From positions 124,001 to 188,000 of the forward strand of contig NZ_JAFMOF010000004.1 of the NCBI RefSeq assembly GCF_017349075.1: a DNA stretch of 64,000 bases. Reading direction: 5' to 3'. Numbering within the stretch: the first letter of the stretch is position 1; the number at the start of each line of letters is the position of its first letter. Under the pieces are notes generated by a model. The model was not told where the DNA came from, did no database searches, and saw only the letters and a list, made by a program, of their open reading frames with translations. Source of the DNA: Streptomyces triculaminicus (lineage in GTDB: Bacteria; Actinomycetota; Actinomycetes; Streptomycetales; Streptomycetaceae). Below are positions 43,802 through 52,811 of the stretch, piece after piece. The position numbers and the translations under genes were made by a program.

Positions 43802-45124
43802 TCAGCCACCCTGACCGGGCTGGCCGGCGATCTGGGTGATGGTGAAGTGGACGAACTCGGCGGGACGCACCGGGGCGATACCGATGTCGCAGATCACCTG
43901 ACCGGCATCGATCGTCGACGAGGTGTTGTTCGTACGGTCGCAGATCACGTAGAAGGCCTCGTCGGGAGTGCGACCGAGCAGCGCGCCCTGACGCCACTGG
44001 TCGGTCAGGAAGCTGGTGACCGAGTGCCGGAGAGCGGCCCACAGGCGGTCGTCATTGGGCTCGAAGACAGCCCAGGTCGAGGACTGACGGATGGAATCCG
44101 ACAGGAACGACACCAGACGACGCACATTGAGGTAGCGCCAGTCACGACTACTGGAACGCGTACGGGCACCCCACACCAAGAGACCCCGGCCGGGGAAGAC
44201 CCGCAGGCAGTTGATGCCCTTGTCGTTGAGTTCCCCGTTCTGGTCGTCGGTCAGCAGGGTGGGAAGGTCGAGCACGCCGCGCAGGTTCTGGTTGGCAGGG
44301 GCCTTGAAGACACCGCGCTCGGCGTCCGTACGGGCCCACACACCCGCCAGATGACCGGACGGCGGCACCGTGCGCGGAACACCATCCACACCGGGCACGT
44401 TCACCCAGGGGTAGTACAGGGCCGTGAACGCGGCATCCGGGTCCGACGAGTCGAGCGTGCCGACGAACTCCTTGAGTGGCTCCACGAGCAGCTTGGGTGG
44501 CGCGTCGACCACCGCCAGACGGTTGCGCTGGGTGGTGCAGTGGGCGACGACCTTGCCGATGAGCGACTTTCCGGTCGGCAGATGCGGGGCCGGCGGGGCC
44601 TCGGCGTCGGTGGCCGCGACGGTCATGTCCCAGAGACTGGGCACGGCGACCATGGTCACTTCCGGCACTGTCTCCAGCCCGCCGAGTCCCGTGCGTGCCT
44701 CCGCGTCTCCGCCGAGGCCGGATTCCGTCACGGCCGCGTCCGGATTCAGGAAGCCGACGACGTAGCAGGACGTGCCGCCGTTGGCGAAGAACCCGTAGAC
44801 CGCCTCCGCAAGCATGAAGCAGCGCTGGATTACCTGGATCCTCTTCAATTCGGCAGCTGTCTTGTCGCTCTTCTTCCGGAGAGCCGCCAGCTCTGTCCCC
44901 AGCCCCCCGATGCTGTACCGGTCGGCGAACTCCTGCCAGCCACGGATCGGCTGGGGGATCTTGCGTTCGTCCGGTGTGAACGGAGGGGTCCCCGTCTCAA
45001 TGGGCGTCTCGGTCGGTGTGGTGGTGTATCCGAGGAAGGCCGGGGTGGAGGTGCCCACCCCGACGATCATGCGCACGCCGCTGGACTTCTCCGTGACGTA
45101 GACACCCGGAGGCTTCGTGGTCAT
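43802..45124 (-). CDS. Contractile tail sheath protein A
   Basis: 440 residues from ATG 45124. The N-terminal arm PPGVYVTEKSSGVRMI is the sheath handshake strand, followed by the hydrophobic GVGTSTPAFLGYT. The middle holds the variable protease-resistant domain (PEAVYGFFANGGTSCY-like segment near residue 110). The C-terminal half (YYPWVNVPGVDGVPRTV, VFKAPANQNLRGV, LNVRRLVSFLSDSIRQSS, PAEFVHFTITQ) is the conserved sheath core that packs on the tube. This half is about 94% identical to sheath B. Contraction of the sheath drives the tube into the target. It follows the tube gene by 35 bp. Confidence 0.95.
   Translation of the reverse strand: MTTKPPGVYVTEKSSGVRMIVGVGTSTPAFLGYTTTPTETPIETGTPPFTPDERKIPQPIRGWQEFADRYSIGGLGTELAALRKKSDKTAAELKRIQVIQRCFMLAEAVYGFFANGGTSCYVVGFLNPDAAVTESGLGGDAEARTGLGGLETVPEVTMVAVPSLWDMTVAATDAEAPPAPHLPTGKSLIGKVVAHCTTQRNRLAVVDAPPKLLVEPLKEFVGTLDSSDPDAAFTALYYPWVNVPGVDGVPRTVPPSGHLAGVWARTDAERGVFKAPANQNLRGVLDLPTLLTDDQNGELNDKGINCLRVFPGRGLLVWGARTRSSSRDWRYLNVRRLVSFLSDSIRQSSTWAVFEPNDDRLWAALRHSVTSFLTDQWRQGALLGRTPDEAFYVICDRTNNTSSTIDAGQVICDIGIAPVRPAEFVHFTITQIAGQPGQGG
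43816..44435. repeat. Direct repeat, copy 1 (sheath A C-terminal half)
   Basis: About 620 bp nearly identical at DNA level, including synonymous sites, to 45641-46260 at a constant offset of 1825 bp. Outside this interval the two sheath genes differ strongly. Edges are approximate. Confidence 0.8.
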
Positions 45125-45159
45125 CGCTGTCGTTCCCTTCTCGGCTGGTGGGCTCCGGG

Positions 45160-45600
45160 CTATTCGACGGTGATGTCCTCGTAGGTGATCGTCACCTGTT
45201 CCGTCGCGATCCCGGAGTTGGCCGCGCCGAGCTGGGGGCCTTCCCAGCGGGATGCCCAGGCGTTGGAGAGGTGGATGCGGCGGACAGTCTGCTTCTGCGC
45301 GTCCTTCAGGGCGATGGTGATGTTCTGCCGGGCGCTGTCGAGGTCGGCGTTGACCAGGGTGGCCTTGATCCAGTCGGTGAACGCGGTGCTCTTGTCCATG
45401 CCACGGGTGATCGTGATCTCACCGGTCCTGCGGGCACCCGGCTGTTTGCGCACGATCAGCTCGCCTGTCGCGGAGACCTGCCGGACTTCGACGACGTCCT
45501 GTTCCAGGGTCAGGCCGGACACGTCCTGGACGGTCTCGACCTGGAACTTGCCCAGTTCGATGGCGAAGGTGCTGCTGCTGAAGGTGTCACCGGTCAACAC
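45160..45600 (-). CDS. Main inner tube protein (gp19 family)
   Basis: 146 residues from GTG 45600 with AGGAGG eight bases upstream. The strands FAIELGKFQVETVQDVSGL, EVRQVSATGELIVRKQPG, GEITITRGMDKSTAFTDWI and NITIALKDAQKQTVRRIHL are the canonical contractile tail tube (Afp1-like) fold, and STAFTDWIKATL is the helix. Hexamers stack to form the tube inside the sheath. It lies between two sheath genes, a common eCIS order. Confidence 0.95.
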   Translation of the reverse strand: MLTGDTFSSSTFAIELGKFQVETVQDVSGLTLEQDVVEVRQVSATGELIVRKQPGARRTGEITITRGMDKSTAFTDWIKATLVNADLDSARQNITIALKDAQKQTVRRIHLSNAWASRWEGPQLGAANSGIATEQVTITYEDITVE

Positions 45601-45626
45601 GTGCGTTGCCTCCTGGGTTCCGGGCG

Positions 45627-47162
45627 TCAGCTGTTGGCGCCGGGCTGGCCGGCGATCTGGGTGATGGTGAAGTGGACGAACTCGGCGGGACGCACGGGCG
45701 CGACACCGATGTCGCAGATCACCTGACCGGCATCGATCGTCGACGAGGTGTTGTTCGTACGGTCACAGATCACATAGAAGGCCTCGTCGGGCGTACGGCC
45801 GAGGAGTGCACCCTGGCGCCACTGGTCGATCAGGAAACTGCTGACCGAATGCCGAAGGGTTCCCCAGAGGCGATCGTCATTCGGCTCGAAGACAGCCCAG
45901 GTCGAGGACTGACGGATGGAATCCGACAGGAACGACACCAGACGACGCACATTGAGGTAACGCCAGTCACGACTACTCGAGCGCGTACGAGCTCCCCACA
46001 CCAACAGGCCCCGGTCGGGGAAGACGCGGAGGCAGTTGACCCCCTTGTCGTTCAGCTCACCGTGGCGCTGGTCGGTGAGCAGCGTGGGGAGGGACAGCAC
46101 GCCGCGCAGGTTCTGGTTGGCAGGGGCCTTGAAGACACCGCGCTCGGCATCCGTACGGGCCCACACGCCGGCCAGGTGACCGGACGGGACGACAGTGCGC
46201 GGGATGCCGTCCACGCCGGGCACGTTGACCCAGGGGTAGTACAGCGCCGTGAACGCCGCAGCGTCTTCGTCCGGGCTCGCCAGATGCCCGAGGAATCGCG
46301 GCACGTCGGCCGGTGCGGTGTCGGGTGGCGGTTCGAGGAGGGTGAGCCGGTTGCGCATGGTCACGCAGTGGCCGACCACCTGGCCCATGATGGTGGCGCC
46401 GGTCTCCGGCGTCATGTCCTCGCGCCATACGTCCGGGACGGCGACCATGGTCACGTCCGGCACCGTCTTGAGTCCGGCCAGGCCGGTGCGTTGGTCGGGG
46501 TTGCCGTCGACCTCGCCTGCGAGGGGCTTGTCGGGGTCGAGCCGGAGGACGTAGCAGGATGTTCCTCCGTTGGCGAAGAAACCGTAGACCGCTTCGGGCA
46601 GCTGGATCTTTCCGGACCGCTCGAAGTATGCGGCGAGGACGGTCAGCTCTTTCTCGCGCCGCTCGAGGCCGGCCAGTTCGTTCCCGGCCGCGATCCAGAG
46701 CCCGTACGGCCCGGCAAGGTCTTCTGCTTCCGTGACCTTCTTCGCCACGGCTTCGGCCGCTTGCCTGTCCTCCTCGCTGACGGCTTCACCGGCCAAGTCG
46801 GCATGCCGTACAGCAGCGAGGACGATGAGTTCTGGCTGGGTGAGGATGGGGGTCTCACCCGCGGTGGCCTTCTCCGCGAAGTCCGTTCCCAGACGCTCGA
46901 GCTCCGCCTCGGCCTCCGTGATGGCGCCGGTCAGCCTTTCCAGCTCCCGCCCCAGCTCTTCCGCTCCCATCGGGGAGCGGAAGTGGAACGTGTCCACGAA
47001 CTCGGACCAGCTGCTGATCCGTACCGGCGGGGTGGGCGCCTGTGGGCCCCGCACGGTGTAGCCGAGGAATGCGGGGGTGGACGTCCCCGCCCCGGTGATC
47101 GTCCGGACTCCGCTCGAACGTTCCTTGATGAACACTCCGGGTGCCAACGGACCTGAAACCAT
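45627..47162 (-). CDS. Contractile tail sheath protein B (with coiled-coil insert)
   Basis: 511 residues from ATG 47162; a longer upstream frame has no sheath character. It has the same N-terminal arm (PGVFIKERSSGVRTI) and conserved C-terminal core as sheath A. It is 71 residues longer because of an alpha-helical, glutamate/alanine-rich insert at about residues 65-155 (ELGRELERLTGAITEAEAEL, VSEEDRQAAEAVAKKV) in the surface-exposed N-terminal domain. It is the first gene of the minus-strand sheath-tube operon. Two sheaths suggest rings of different type along or at the end of the particle. Confidence 0.95.
   Translation of the reverse strand: MVSGPLAPGVFIKERSSGVRTITGAGTSTPAFLGYTVRGPQAPTPPVRISSWSEFVDTFHFRSPMGAEELGRELERLTGAITEAEAELERLGTDFAEKATAGETPILTQPELIVLAAVRHADLAGEAVSEEDRQAAEAVAKKVTEAEDLAGPYGLWIAAGNELAGLERREKELTVLAAYFERSGKIQLPEAVYGFFANGGTSCYVLRLDPDKPLAGEVDGNPDQRTGLAGLKTVPDVTMVAVPDVWREDMTPETGATIMGQVVGHCVTMRNRLTLLEPPPDTAPADVPRFLGHLASPDEDAAAFTALYYPWVNVPGVDGIPRTVVPSGHLAGVWARTDAERGVFKAPANQNLRGVLSLPTLLTDQRHGELNDKGVNCLRVFPDRGLLVWGARTRSSSRDWRYLNVRRLVSFLSDSIRQSSTWAVFEPNDDRLWGTLRHSVSSFLIDQWRQGALLGRTPDEAFYVICDRTNNTSSTIDAGQVICDIGVAPVRPAEFVHFTITQIAGQPGANS
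45641..46260. repeat. Direct repeat, copy 2 (sheath B C-terminal half)
   Basis: Partner of 43816-44435. The shared block begins at the very 3' ends of both genes and stops abruptly near the codons for AFTALYYPW, which fits gene conversion or a recent partial duplication. Confidence 0.8.
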
Positions 47163-47314
47163 GCCCTGTTTGCCCCTCTCATCGGGAATGCGGCCCTCCA
47201 GCCAACCACTCCCAGGGGGTACGCGCATGCAAACGGAGGAAGGTACGACAGAAGACGTAGTGGCTATTGCCGAGTGTGTTCGTGTTGATGGAGGAGGGGG
47301 AGTCGGTCCTGCTC

Positions 47315-47641
47315 TCAGCCCTGGCCTTCGATCTCGGCATCGGCGACGGCAATGGCGATGCCGAGTGCCGTGGCGATGTTGCCTGCTGCCGTCATGACGC
47401 GGGCGGTGCCCACGATGGGTGCGATGGCGACCAGGACGTCCTGCAGTCGTTCGGAGGTCAGGCCGGCCTTGAGGGCAGGGTCGATATGGGCCACGTAGGA
47501 GATGGGCGGGGCGTCTGAAGCGGCGAGTGCCGCGATGCGCGTGAGGATGAGCGTGTCCGGAGCCATCCCGCATCGCTCGAGCGAGTCGACCGTCATGGCG
47601 GCGAGGGTGTCCAGGACTGGGGTTTCCGATGCAGTGGACAT
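47315..47641 (-). CDS. Carboxymuconolactone-decarboxylase-like small protein
   Basis: 108 residues from ATG 47641 with AGGAGG nine bases upstream. The helical pattern (LERCGMAPDTLILTRIAALA, SERLQDVLVAIAPIVGTARV, AAGNIATALGIA) is that of the CMD/AhpD-like family as it occurs widely in streptomycetes. The usual redox pair of cysteines (CxxC) is absent; only one cysteine is present. It is therefore unlikely to be a peroxidase partner. It lies upstream of the sheath operon in the same direction (152-bp gap) but need not belong to it. Confidence 0.75.
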   Translation of the reverse strand: MSTASETPVLDTLAAMTVDSLERCGMAPDTLILTRIAALAASDAPPISYVAHIDPALKAGLTSERLQDVLVAIAPIVGTARVMTAAGNIATALGIAIAVADAEIEGQG

Positions 47642-47763
47642 ATCGCATGCCCTCCTGGTGGGTTTCGAGCCCGAGATGTGAGGCGGAAGGAATCGAGTTC
47701 CGCGAGTGTGGGGCCTTCTCCCAACCCTAGAACCCATTCGGGCCTCGCGCCTGGGGCGGGGGC

Positions 47764-50430
47764 TCACTCCGCAGTCGGCAAGGGCTGCTCGGTCCAGATG
47801 GTCTTGCCGCCGGCGGCGTAGCGGGTGCCCCACCGCTGGGTGAGCTGGGCGACGATGAACAGGCCCCGGCCCCCTTCGTCGTCGGCGGCGGCGTGCCGCA
47901 GGTGCGGCGAGGTGTGGCCGGTGTCGGCGACCTCGCAGACGAGGCTGCGGTCGCGGATCAGCCGGATGTGGACCGGGCCGCCGGAGGCGTAGCGGACGGC
48001 GTTGGTGACCAGCTCGCTGACGATCAGCTCGGTCGTGAAGGACAGGTCCTCGAGCCCCCACTCGCCCAGCTGCCGGGTGGTGACGGACCGGGCACGCGCA
48101 ACGCTCGCGGGGTCGGCGTCCACCTCCCAGACCGCCACCTCGTGCTCGCCGAGCATCCGGGTACGGACCAGGAGCAGGGCCGCGTCGTCGTCCACCGGGC
48201 CGGGCAGCAGCTCGGCCACGGTGCGGTCGCAGAGCTCCTCCAGGGGGCTCCGGCACTCGGTGAGGACGCCGGTGAGCAGGTCGAGCGCCGTCTCGGTGTC
48301 GTGGTCCGGGGCCTGGACGAGACCGTCGGTGAACAGGGCGAGCAGGCTGCCGGCGGGCAGCTGGAGTTCCATGCTCTGGAAGGGCGCGCCGCCCAGGCCC
48401 AGGGGCGGGCCCTCCGGGAGGTCCGGGCGGCTGACGGCACCGTGGGCGGGGTCGACGACGGCGGGCGGCGAGTGGCCCGCGCGCGCCATGCTGCACCGCC
48501 CCGACACCGGGTCGTAGACGGCGTACAGGCAGGTGACCCCCAGGGCCTCGTCGCCGCCGGCCCTCGGCGTGCCCTCGCCACGGCCGTACGCCCGCTCCTC
48601 GGCGGCGCGCTCCTCGGCGGTCCGCCCGACCACGTCGTCCAGGCGCGCGAGCAGCTCGTCCGGGGCGAGGTCGAGCCGGGCCAGGACACGTACGCTCGTA
48701 CGCAGCCGGCCCATGGTGGCGGCGGCGCGCAGCCCGTGGCCGCGCACGTCCCCGACCACCAGGCCGACCCGGGAGCTCGACAGCGGGATGACGTCGAACC
48801 AGTCGCCGCCCACCCCGGTGCGGCTGTCGGCGGGCACGTAGCGGCTGGCCGCCTCGACCCCGGTCAGCGACGGCAGGTGGTGGGGCAGCAGACCGCGTTG
48901 CAGTCTGAGGGTGGCGGTGTGTTCCCGCGTGATGACCAGCATCAGGACGACACCGACCAGGAGGGCGCTCAGGCCCACCACGCTCACCCCACCGGTCGGC
49001 CCGAGGAGCGGAAGGTCGAAGGAGGTCGAGCCGTAGTCGGGGGCGGCGTAGACGACGAAGGCGGCGTAGCAGAACAGGCTGAGCATCAGGAGCCCGCCCA
49101 GCCCCGGAAGCACCCCCTTGAACAGCAGGTCCCGGGGGCTGCGTGTGAGCCGCCCGCGATAGCACCAGACGCAGGCGAAGCCGGTGAGGCCGTAGTAGAA
49201 GGCGATCGCGAGGCCGACCGCGCTGACGGAGTCGGTCAGCACATCGTGGCTGATCAGGGTCAGCAGGACGAGGAAGCCCATGGAGACCAGGCCCATGCCG
49301 ACGGTCGACCAGGTCGGGGTGAGGAACCGGCGGTGCACCCGGGCGAAGCCCGAGGGGACGGCCTTGTGGGCCGCCATGGAGAAGACGGTGCGGGCCAGCG
49401 GCAGGATGGTGGTCTGGGTGGACGCGACCGCCGAGGTCAGCACCGTGAAGATGAGCAACTTGGTGAGGAACCAGCCGGGGCCCGTGGTGCCGAAGACGGC
49501 ACCGCCCAGGCCGGAGAGCACGTCCCCGGAGTTGGCCGCGTTGCCCAGACCGGCGCCCTCGGTGCCGATCCCGGCGAACGCCTGCGCCGACGTCGCCACC
49601 AGGGCGTAGATGCCCAGCAGGAGCACGGTGGAGACGACCGCCGCCCGTCCGGGGGTGTGCCTGCTGTCGGCGGTCTCCTCGTTGACCGCGACGGCGGTGT
49701 CCCAACCCCAGTAGATGAAGACCGCGGCGAGGAGGCCCGCGGTCAGCTCCTTGGCCGACGGCACATGGAAGGGGTTGAACCAGGAGGTGGAGACGTGGAT
49801 CGCCGTCGGCGGCCCGTCGGTGTAGACCCTGACCAGGGCGGTCACCGCGAACAGGATCAGCACCGCCACCTCGGCGCACACCAGCCAGCGCTGGAGGGCC
49901 GCGGACACCTCGATGCCCACGTAGCAGACCGTGGTCATCACGGCGATCCAGGTGATCCCCGCGACGGTGGTCCACAGCCGGTCCTCGGCGAGCGAGTCGA
50001 GCCCGAGCAGCCGGAAGCCGTAGATGCCGGCGATCTCCGCGAGGTTCGCCATGACGATGACGTCGGCGACGATGATGCCCCAGCCGCCCATCCAGCCGAT
50101 GCGCGGGCCGAAGGCGCGGGAGGCCCAGGTGAAGGTGGTCCCGCAGTCGGCGTCGCCCGCGTTGAGCTCCCGGTAGGCGTACGCGATCAGCAGCATCGGG
50201 ACGAAGGCCAGCATCGTCACGATCGGCGCCTGGAGGCCCACCCCCGCGACGATCAGGCCGAGCGTCGCCGCCAGGCTGTACGCCGGAGCGGTGGAGGACA
50301 GGCCCATGGCGACCGAGGAGAACAGTCCCAGGGCACCGGCCCTGAGCCCCTTCTCGCCCGGGCCGGGGCCGGGCGCGAGCGGCGCGGCGGACTCGGCCGG
50401 ACCATCGAAGAGCTTCACCTCTGCATTCAT
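47764..50430 (-). CDS. Amino-acid permease fused to SpoIIE phosphatase and anti-sigma-type ATPase
   Basis: 888 residues in one uninterrupted frame from ATG 50430. Residues 30-515 are a 12-14-helix APC-superfamily permease (SSTAPAYSLAATLGLIVAGV, NAGDADCGTTFTWASRAFGP, GWDTAVAVNEETADSRHTPG). Residues about 520-740 are a PP2C-type SpoIIE phosphatase (GVGGDWFDVIPL, VVGDVRGHGLRAAATMG, FTDGLVQAPDHD, DDDAALLLVRTR). Residues about 760-885 are a HATPase_c_2 anti-sigma kinase domain (ELIVSELVTNAVRYA, DEGGRGLFIVAQL). Substrate transport or membrane state could directly control a partner-switching sigma pathway. The join follows the last helix with the linker ITREHTATLRLQRGLLP, typical of membrane-anchored SpoIIE proteins. 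Confidence 0.92.
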   Translation of the reverse strand: MNAEVKLFDGPAESAAPLAPGPGPGEKGLRAGALGLFSSVAMGLSSTAPAYSLAATLGLIVAGVGLQAPIVTMLAFVPMLLIAYAYRELNAGDADCGTTFTWASRAFGPRIGWMGGWGIIVADVIVMANLAEIAGIYGFRLLGLDSLAEDRLWTTVAGITWIAVMTTVCYVGIEVSAALQRWLVCAEVAVLILFAVTALVRVYTDGPPTAIHVSTSWFNPFHVPSAKELTAGLLAAVFIYWGWDTAVAVNEETADSRHTPGRAAVVSTVLLLGIYALVATSAQAFAGIGTEGAGLGNAANSGDVLSGLGGAVFGTTGPGWFLTKLLIFTVLTSAVASTQTTILPLARTVFSMAAHKAVPSGFARVHRRFLTPTWSTVGMGLVSMGFLVLLTLISHDVLTDSVSAVGLAIAFYYGLTGFACVWCYRGRLTRSPRDLLFKGVLPGLGGLLMLSLFCYAAFVVYAAPDYGSTSFDLPLLGPTGGVSVVGLSALLVGVVLMLVITREHTATLRLQRGLLPHHLPSLTGVEAASRYVPADSRTGVGGDWFDVIPLSSSRVGLVVGDVRGHGLRAAATMGRLRTSVRVLARLDLAPDELLARLDDVVGRTAEERAAEERAYGRGEGTPRAGGDEALGVTCLYAVYDPVSGRCSMARAGHSPPAVVDPAHGAVSRPDLPEGPPLGLGGAPFQSMELQLPAGSLLALFTDGLVQAPDHDTETALDLLTGVLTECRSPLEELCDRTVAELLPGPVDDDAALLLVRTRMLGEHEVAVWEVDADPASVARARSVTTRQLGEWGLEDLSFTTELIVSELVTNAVRYASGGPVHIRLIRDRSLVCEVADTGHTSPHLRHAAADDEGGRGLFIVAQLTQRWGTRYAAGGKTIWTEQPLPTAE

Positions 50431-50633
50431 CTCCGCATCTCGCCTGGAGAGCTGGCACGCCCGGGAGAACTCGCGATCACCATTTTCCCCGTGGTCGATC
50501 AGGTCCGCCAGACGATGGCGCTCCGGGCAGGTGCGGGTCGCCGCACGGGCCCCGGGAATCCGCGCGGCGATGTGTCAGAGTGGAGGTACGACGCGACGGC
50601 GCGGGTGAGGACGCGGGAGAGGGTTTCCCTGTC

Positions 50634-52811
50634 ATGCCGGCACAGCCTGATCGCCTCGCCACTGCACATCCCATGTTCCTGCACGGGCGGAGCGAGGAGT
50701 ACACGGACCTGTTCGGTCAGGCTCCGGTGGTCTTCGCTGCGCTGAGCGGCCCGGAACATGTACTGGAGGCGGCGAGTCCGGCGTTTTTCGACGTCTTCGC
50801 GGCCGGCCGCACGACTACCGGCATACCGGTCGGGGAGCTGGTTCCGGAACTGGCCCGGCAGGGTGTCCTCGATCGGATCGACGAGGTGTACCGCACCGGC
50901 GCTGTGTACCGGAACCGAGGCGGGCACTTCGTGCTCGGTGGGCGAAGGGCCCGGCGGGAGGAGTTCTTCGACATCACCTACGAGCCCCGCCGGGATGCGG
51001 TCGGCCAGGTCGACGGGGTGACGATGATCGCGGTGGAAACCACCGCGTACCACCACGCGCAGCTCCTGGCCGCCGAGCAGCGCGTCCTGCTGGAGCAGAT
51101 CGCGCGCGACGCCCCGCTGGGCGAGATCCTGACCGGCATGGCGAGGGCGATCGAGGAGCTCTCCCCGGACATGATCGTCTCGGTGCTGCTCCTCGATCCC
51201 GACGGCCGTCACCTGCGCCACGGCACCGCCCCACGTCTGCCCGACTTCTACAACGAGGCGATCGACGGGATCGCCATCGGCGACGGAGTCGGCTCGTGCG
51301 GCACGGCTGCCTACCGGCAGGCACCGGTGATCGTCAGCGACATCGCCACCGACCCGCTGTGGGAGGGCTACCGCGACCTGGCGAAGCGGGCCGGGGTCGC
51401 GGCGTGCTGGTCCACTCCGATCCGCGGCTCGGACGGCCGGGTGCTGGGCACTTTCGCGATCTACCATCGCGCTCCCAGGGCTCCCGACGATCAGGATCTG
51501 GCGCTCAGCGCGGCTTTCACCCGCATCGCCGCCCTGGCGATCGAGCGCCACCGCGCGGTGGAGGCGGGCCATGCCGCCCAGGAGCGGGAGAAGGCGGCTC
51601 GTGAGGACCTGGCCTTCGTCCTGGAGGCCAGTACCGCCATCGCGCGCCAGCCGCACTATGTCGACTGCCTCGAGCGTATGGCTCGGCTGACCGTGCCGGC
51701 CTTGGCTCCGCTGTGCGCCGTCCACGTGATCGAGCGCGACCGGATCCGGCGGATCGCCGTCGCCGCCGCCACCCGCGCCGAGGAAGGCCTCCTCGCCTCG
51801 CCCGAACTGAGCATCGAGATCGACGACGTGGTTGCCCGTGTGCTGGCCTCCGGCACCCCCCGGACCGGTCGGGTCGGCTCCTGTCCGGACGGTCTGTCCG
51901 CACATCTCGGCGTCAGCGGTTACGTGTGCGTGCCGCTGGCCACCCACGGCCGCACCTTCGGCGCACTGACCCTCCTGGCCACCGATCGGCCCCTGGACGG
52001 CCACGTCGTCGCCCTGGCCGAGGAGCTCGCCCGCCGGGCCGCTTCCAGCGCCGACAATGCCCGCCAGTTCACCGACCGGGCCAGACTCGCCCGCGACCTG
52101 CAGGCCGGCCTGCTGCCTCCCGAGTTGCCCGAGGTCCCCGGCGCCACACTGGCGGCCTCCTACCACCCTGCCGGCGAAGGACTCGACGTCGGTGGCGACT
52201 TCTACGACGTCTTCCCGCTTTCCGACGACCGCTGGGCGCTCATGATCGGCGACGTGTGCGGGCGCGGCGCCCGCGCCGCCACCACCACCGGCATAGTCCG
52301 CCACAGCGCACGCGCCGCCGCCCGCCTCCTCGACGACCCGGCGGCCGTGGTCACCACCATCAACGCCGCACTGACGGATCAGGCGGTCGGCGAGGAATGC
52401 TTCGTCTCACTCGTCTATGGCGAACTGCGGCACACCGCGTCCCACCTGGCGTTGAACCTCATTCGAGCCGGTCACGTACCCCCACTCGTGCGCCGGGCCG
52501 ACGGCACGGTCGAGGAAATCGCCCAGCCGGGCCTGCTCCTGGGCATCGGCCCCGACCCCGACTCGTCCCCGTGCGGCGTCGACCTGTACCCGGCCGACAG
52601 CCTGATCCTGGTCACCGATGGCATCACCGAGGCCCGTTCCACCAGCGGCGAACTCTTCGGGGAGGAGCGCCTGGCCGACGCCCTCGGCGCACTCCGAACC
52701 TCCTCCCCTACCGCCGGCGTGCTCCTCGAGTCGATCTCCACCGCGGTCGCCGCCTTCGCGGCCGATGCCACGCACGACGACCAAGCGGTGCTGGTCCTCA
52801 CCGCCACCTGA
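50634..52811 (+). CDS. PAS-GAF-GAF-SpoIIE sensor phosphatase
   Basis: 725 residues from ATG 50634, with GGAGAGGG about 14 bases upstream; an in-frame GTG at 50580 adds 18 arginine-rich residues. A PAS domain (FGQAPVVFAALSGPEHVLEA) is followed by two GAF domains (about 165-305 with DGVGSCGTAAYRQAPVIVSD; about 330-470) and a C-terminal SpoIIE phosphatase (GGDFYDVFPLSDDRWALMIG, DVCGRGARAATTTG, LVTDGITEARSTSGELFGE, DATHDDQAVLVLT). It should dephosphorylate an anti-anti-sigma protein after sensing a small ligand or redox state. It is divergent from the permease-phosphatase gene. Confidence 0.93.
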   Translation: MPAQPDRLATAHPMFLHGRSEEYTDLFGQAPVVFAALSGPEHVLEAASPAFFDVFAAGRTTTGIPVGELVPELARQGVLDRIDEVYRTGAVYRNRGGHFVLGGRRARREEFFDITYEPRRDAVGQVDGVTMIAVETTAYHHAQLLAAEQRVLLEQIARDAPLGEILTGMARAIEELSPDMIVSVLLLDPDGRHLRHGTAPRLPDFYNEAIDGIAIGDGVGSCGTAAYRQAPVIVSDIATDPLWEGYRDLAKRAGVAACWSTPIRGSDGRVLGTFAIYHRAPRAPDDQDLALSAAFTRIAALAIERHRAVEAGHAAQEREKAAREDLAFVLEASTAIARQPHYVDCLERMARLTVPALAPLCAVHVIERDRIRRIAVAAATRAEEGLLASPELSIEIDDVVARVLASGTPRTGRVGSCPDGLSAHLGVSGYVCVPLATHGRTFGALTLLATDRPLDGHVVALAEELARRAASSADNARQFTDRARLARDLQAGLLPPELPEVPGATLAASYHPAGEGLDVGGDFYDVFPLSDDRWALMIGDVCGRGARAATTTGIVRHSARAAARLLDDPAAVVTTINAALTDQAVGEECFVSLVYGELRHTASHLALNLIRAGHVPPLVRRADGTVEEIAQPGLLLGIGPDPDSSPCGVDLYPADSLILVTDGITEARSTSGELFGEERLADALGALRTSSPTAGVLLESISTAVAAFAADATHDDQAVLVLTAT

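Noticed and set aside
43364..47162. Prophage rather than eCIS for the tail genes
   Set aside because: There are no capsid, terminase, portal, integrase or lysis genes; the AAA+ ATPase, DUF4255 and DUF4157 genes are eCIS markers.
47893..50745. A 950-codon open frame on the plus strand
   Set aside because: It is antisense to the permease-phosphatase gene, rich in histidine, glutamine and glycine, and contains no recognisable domain.
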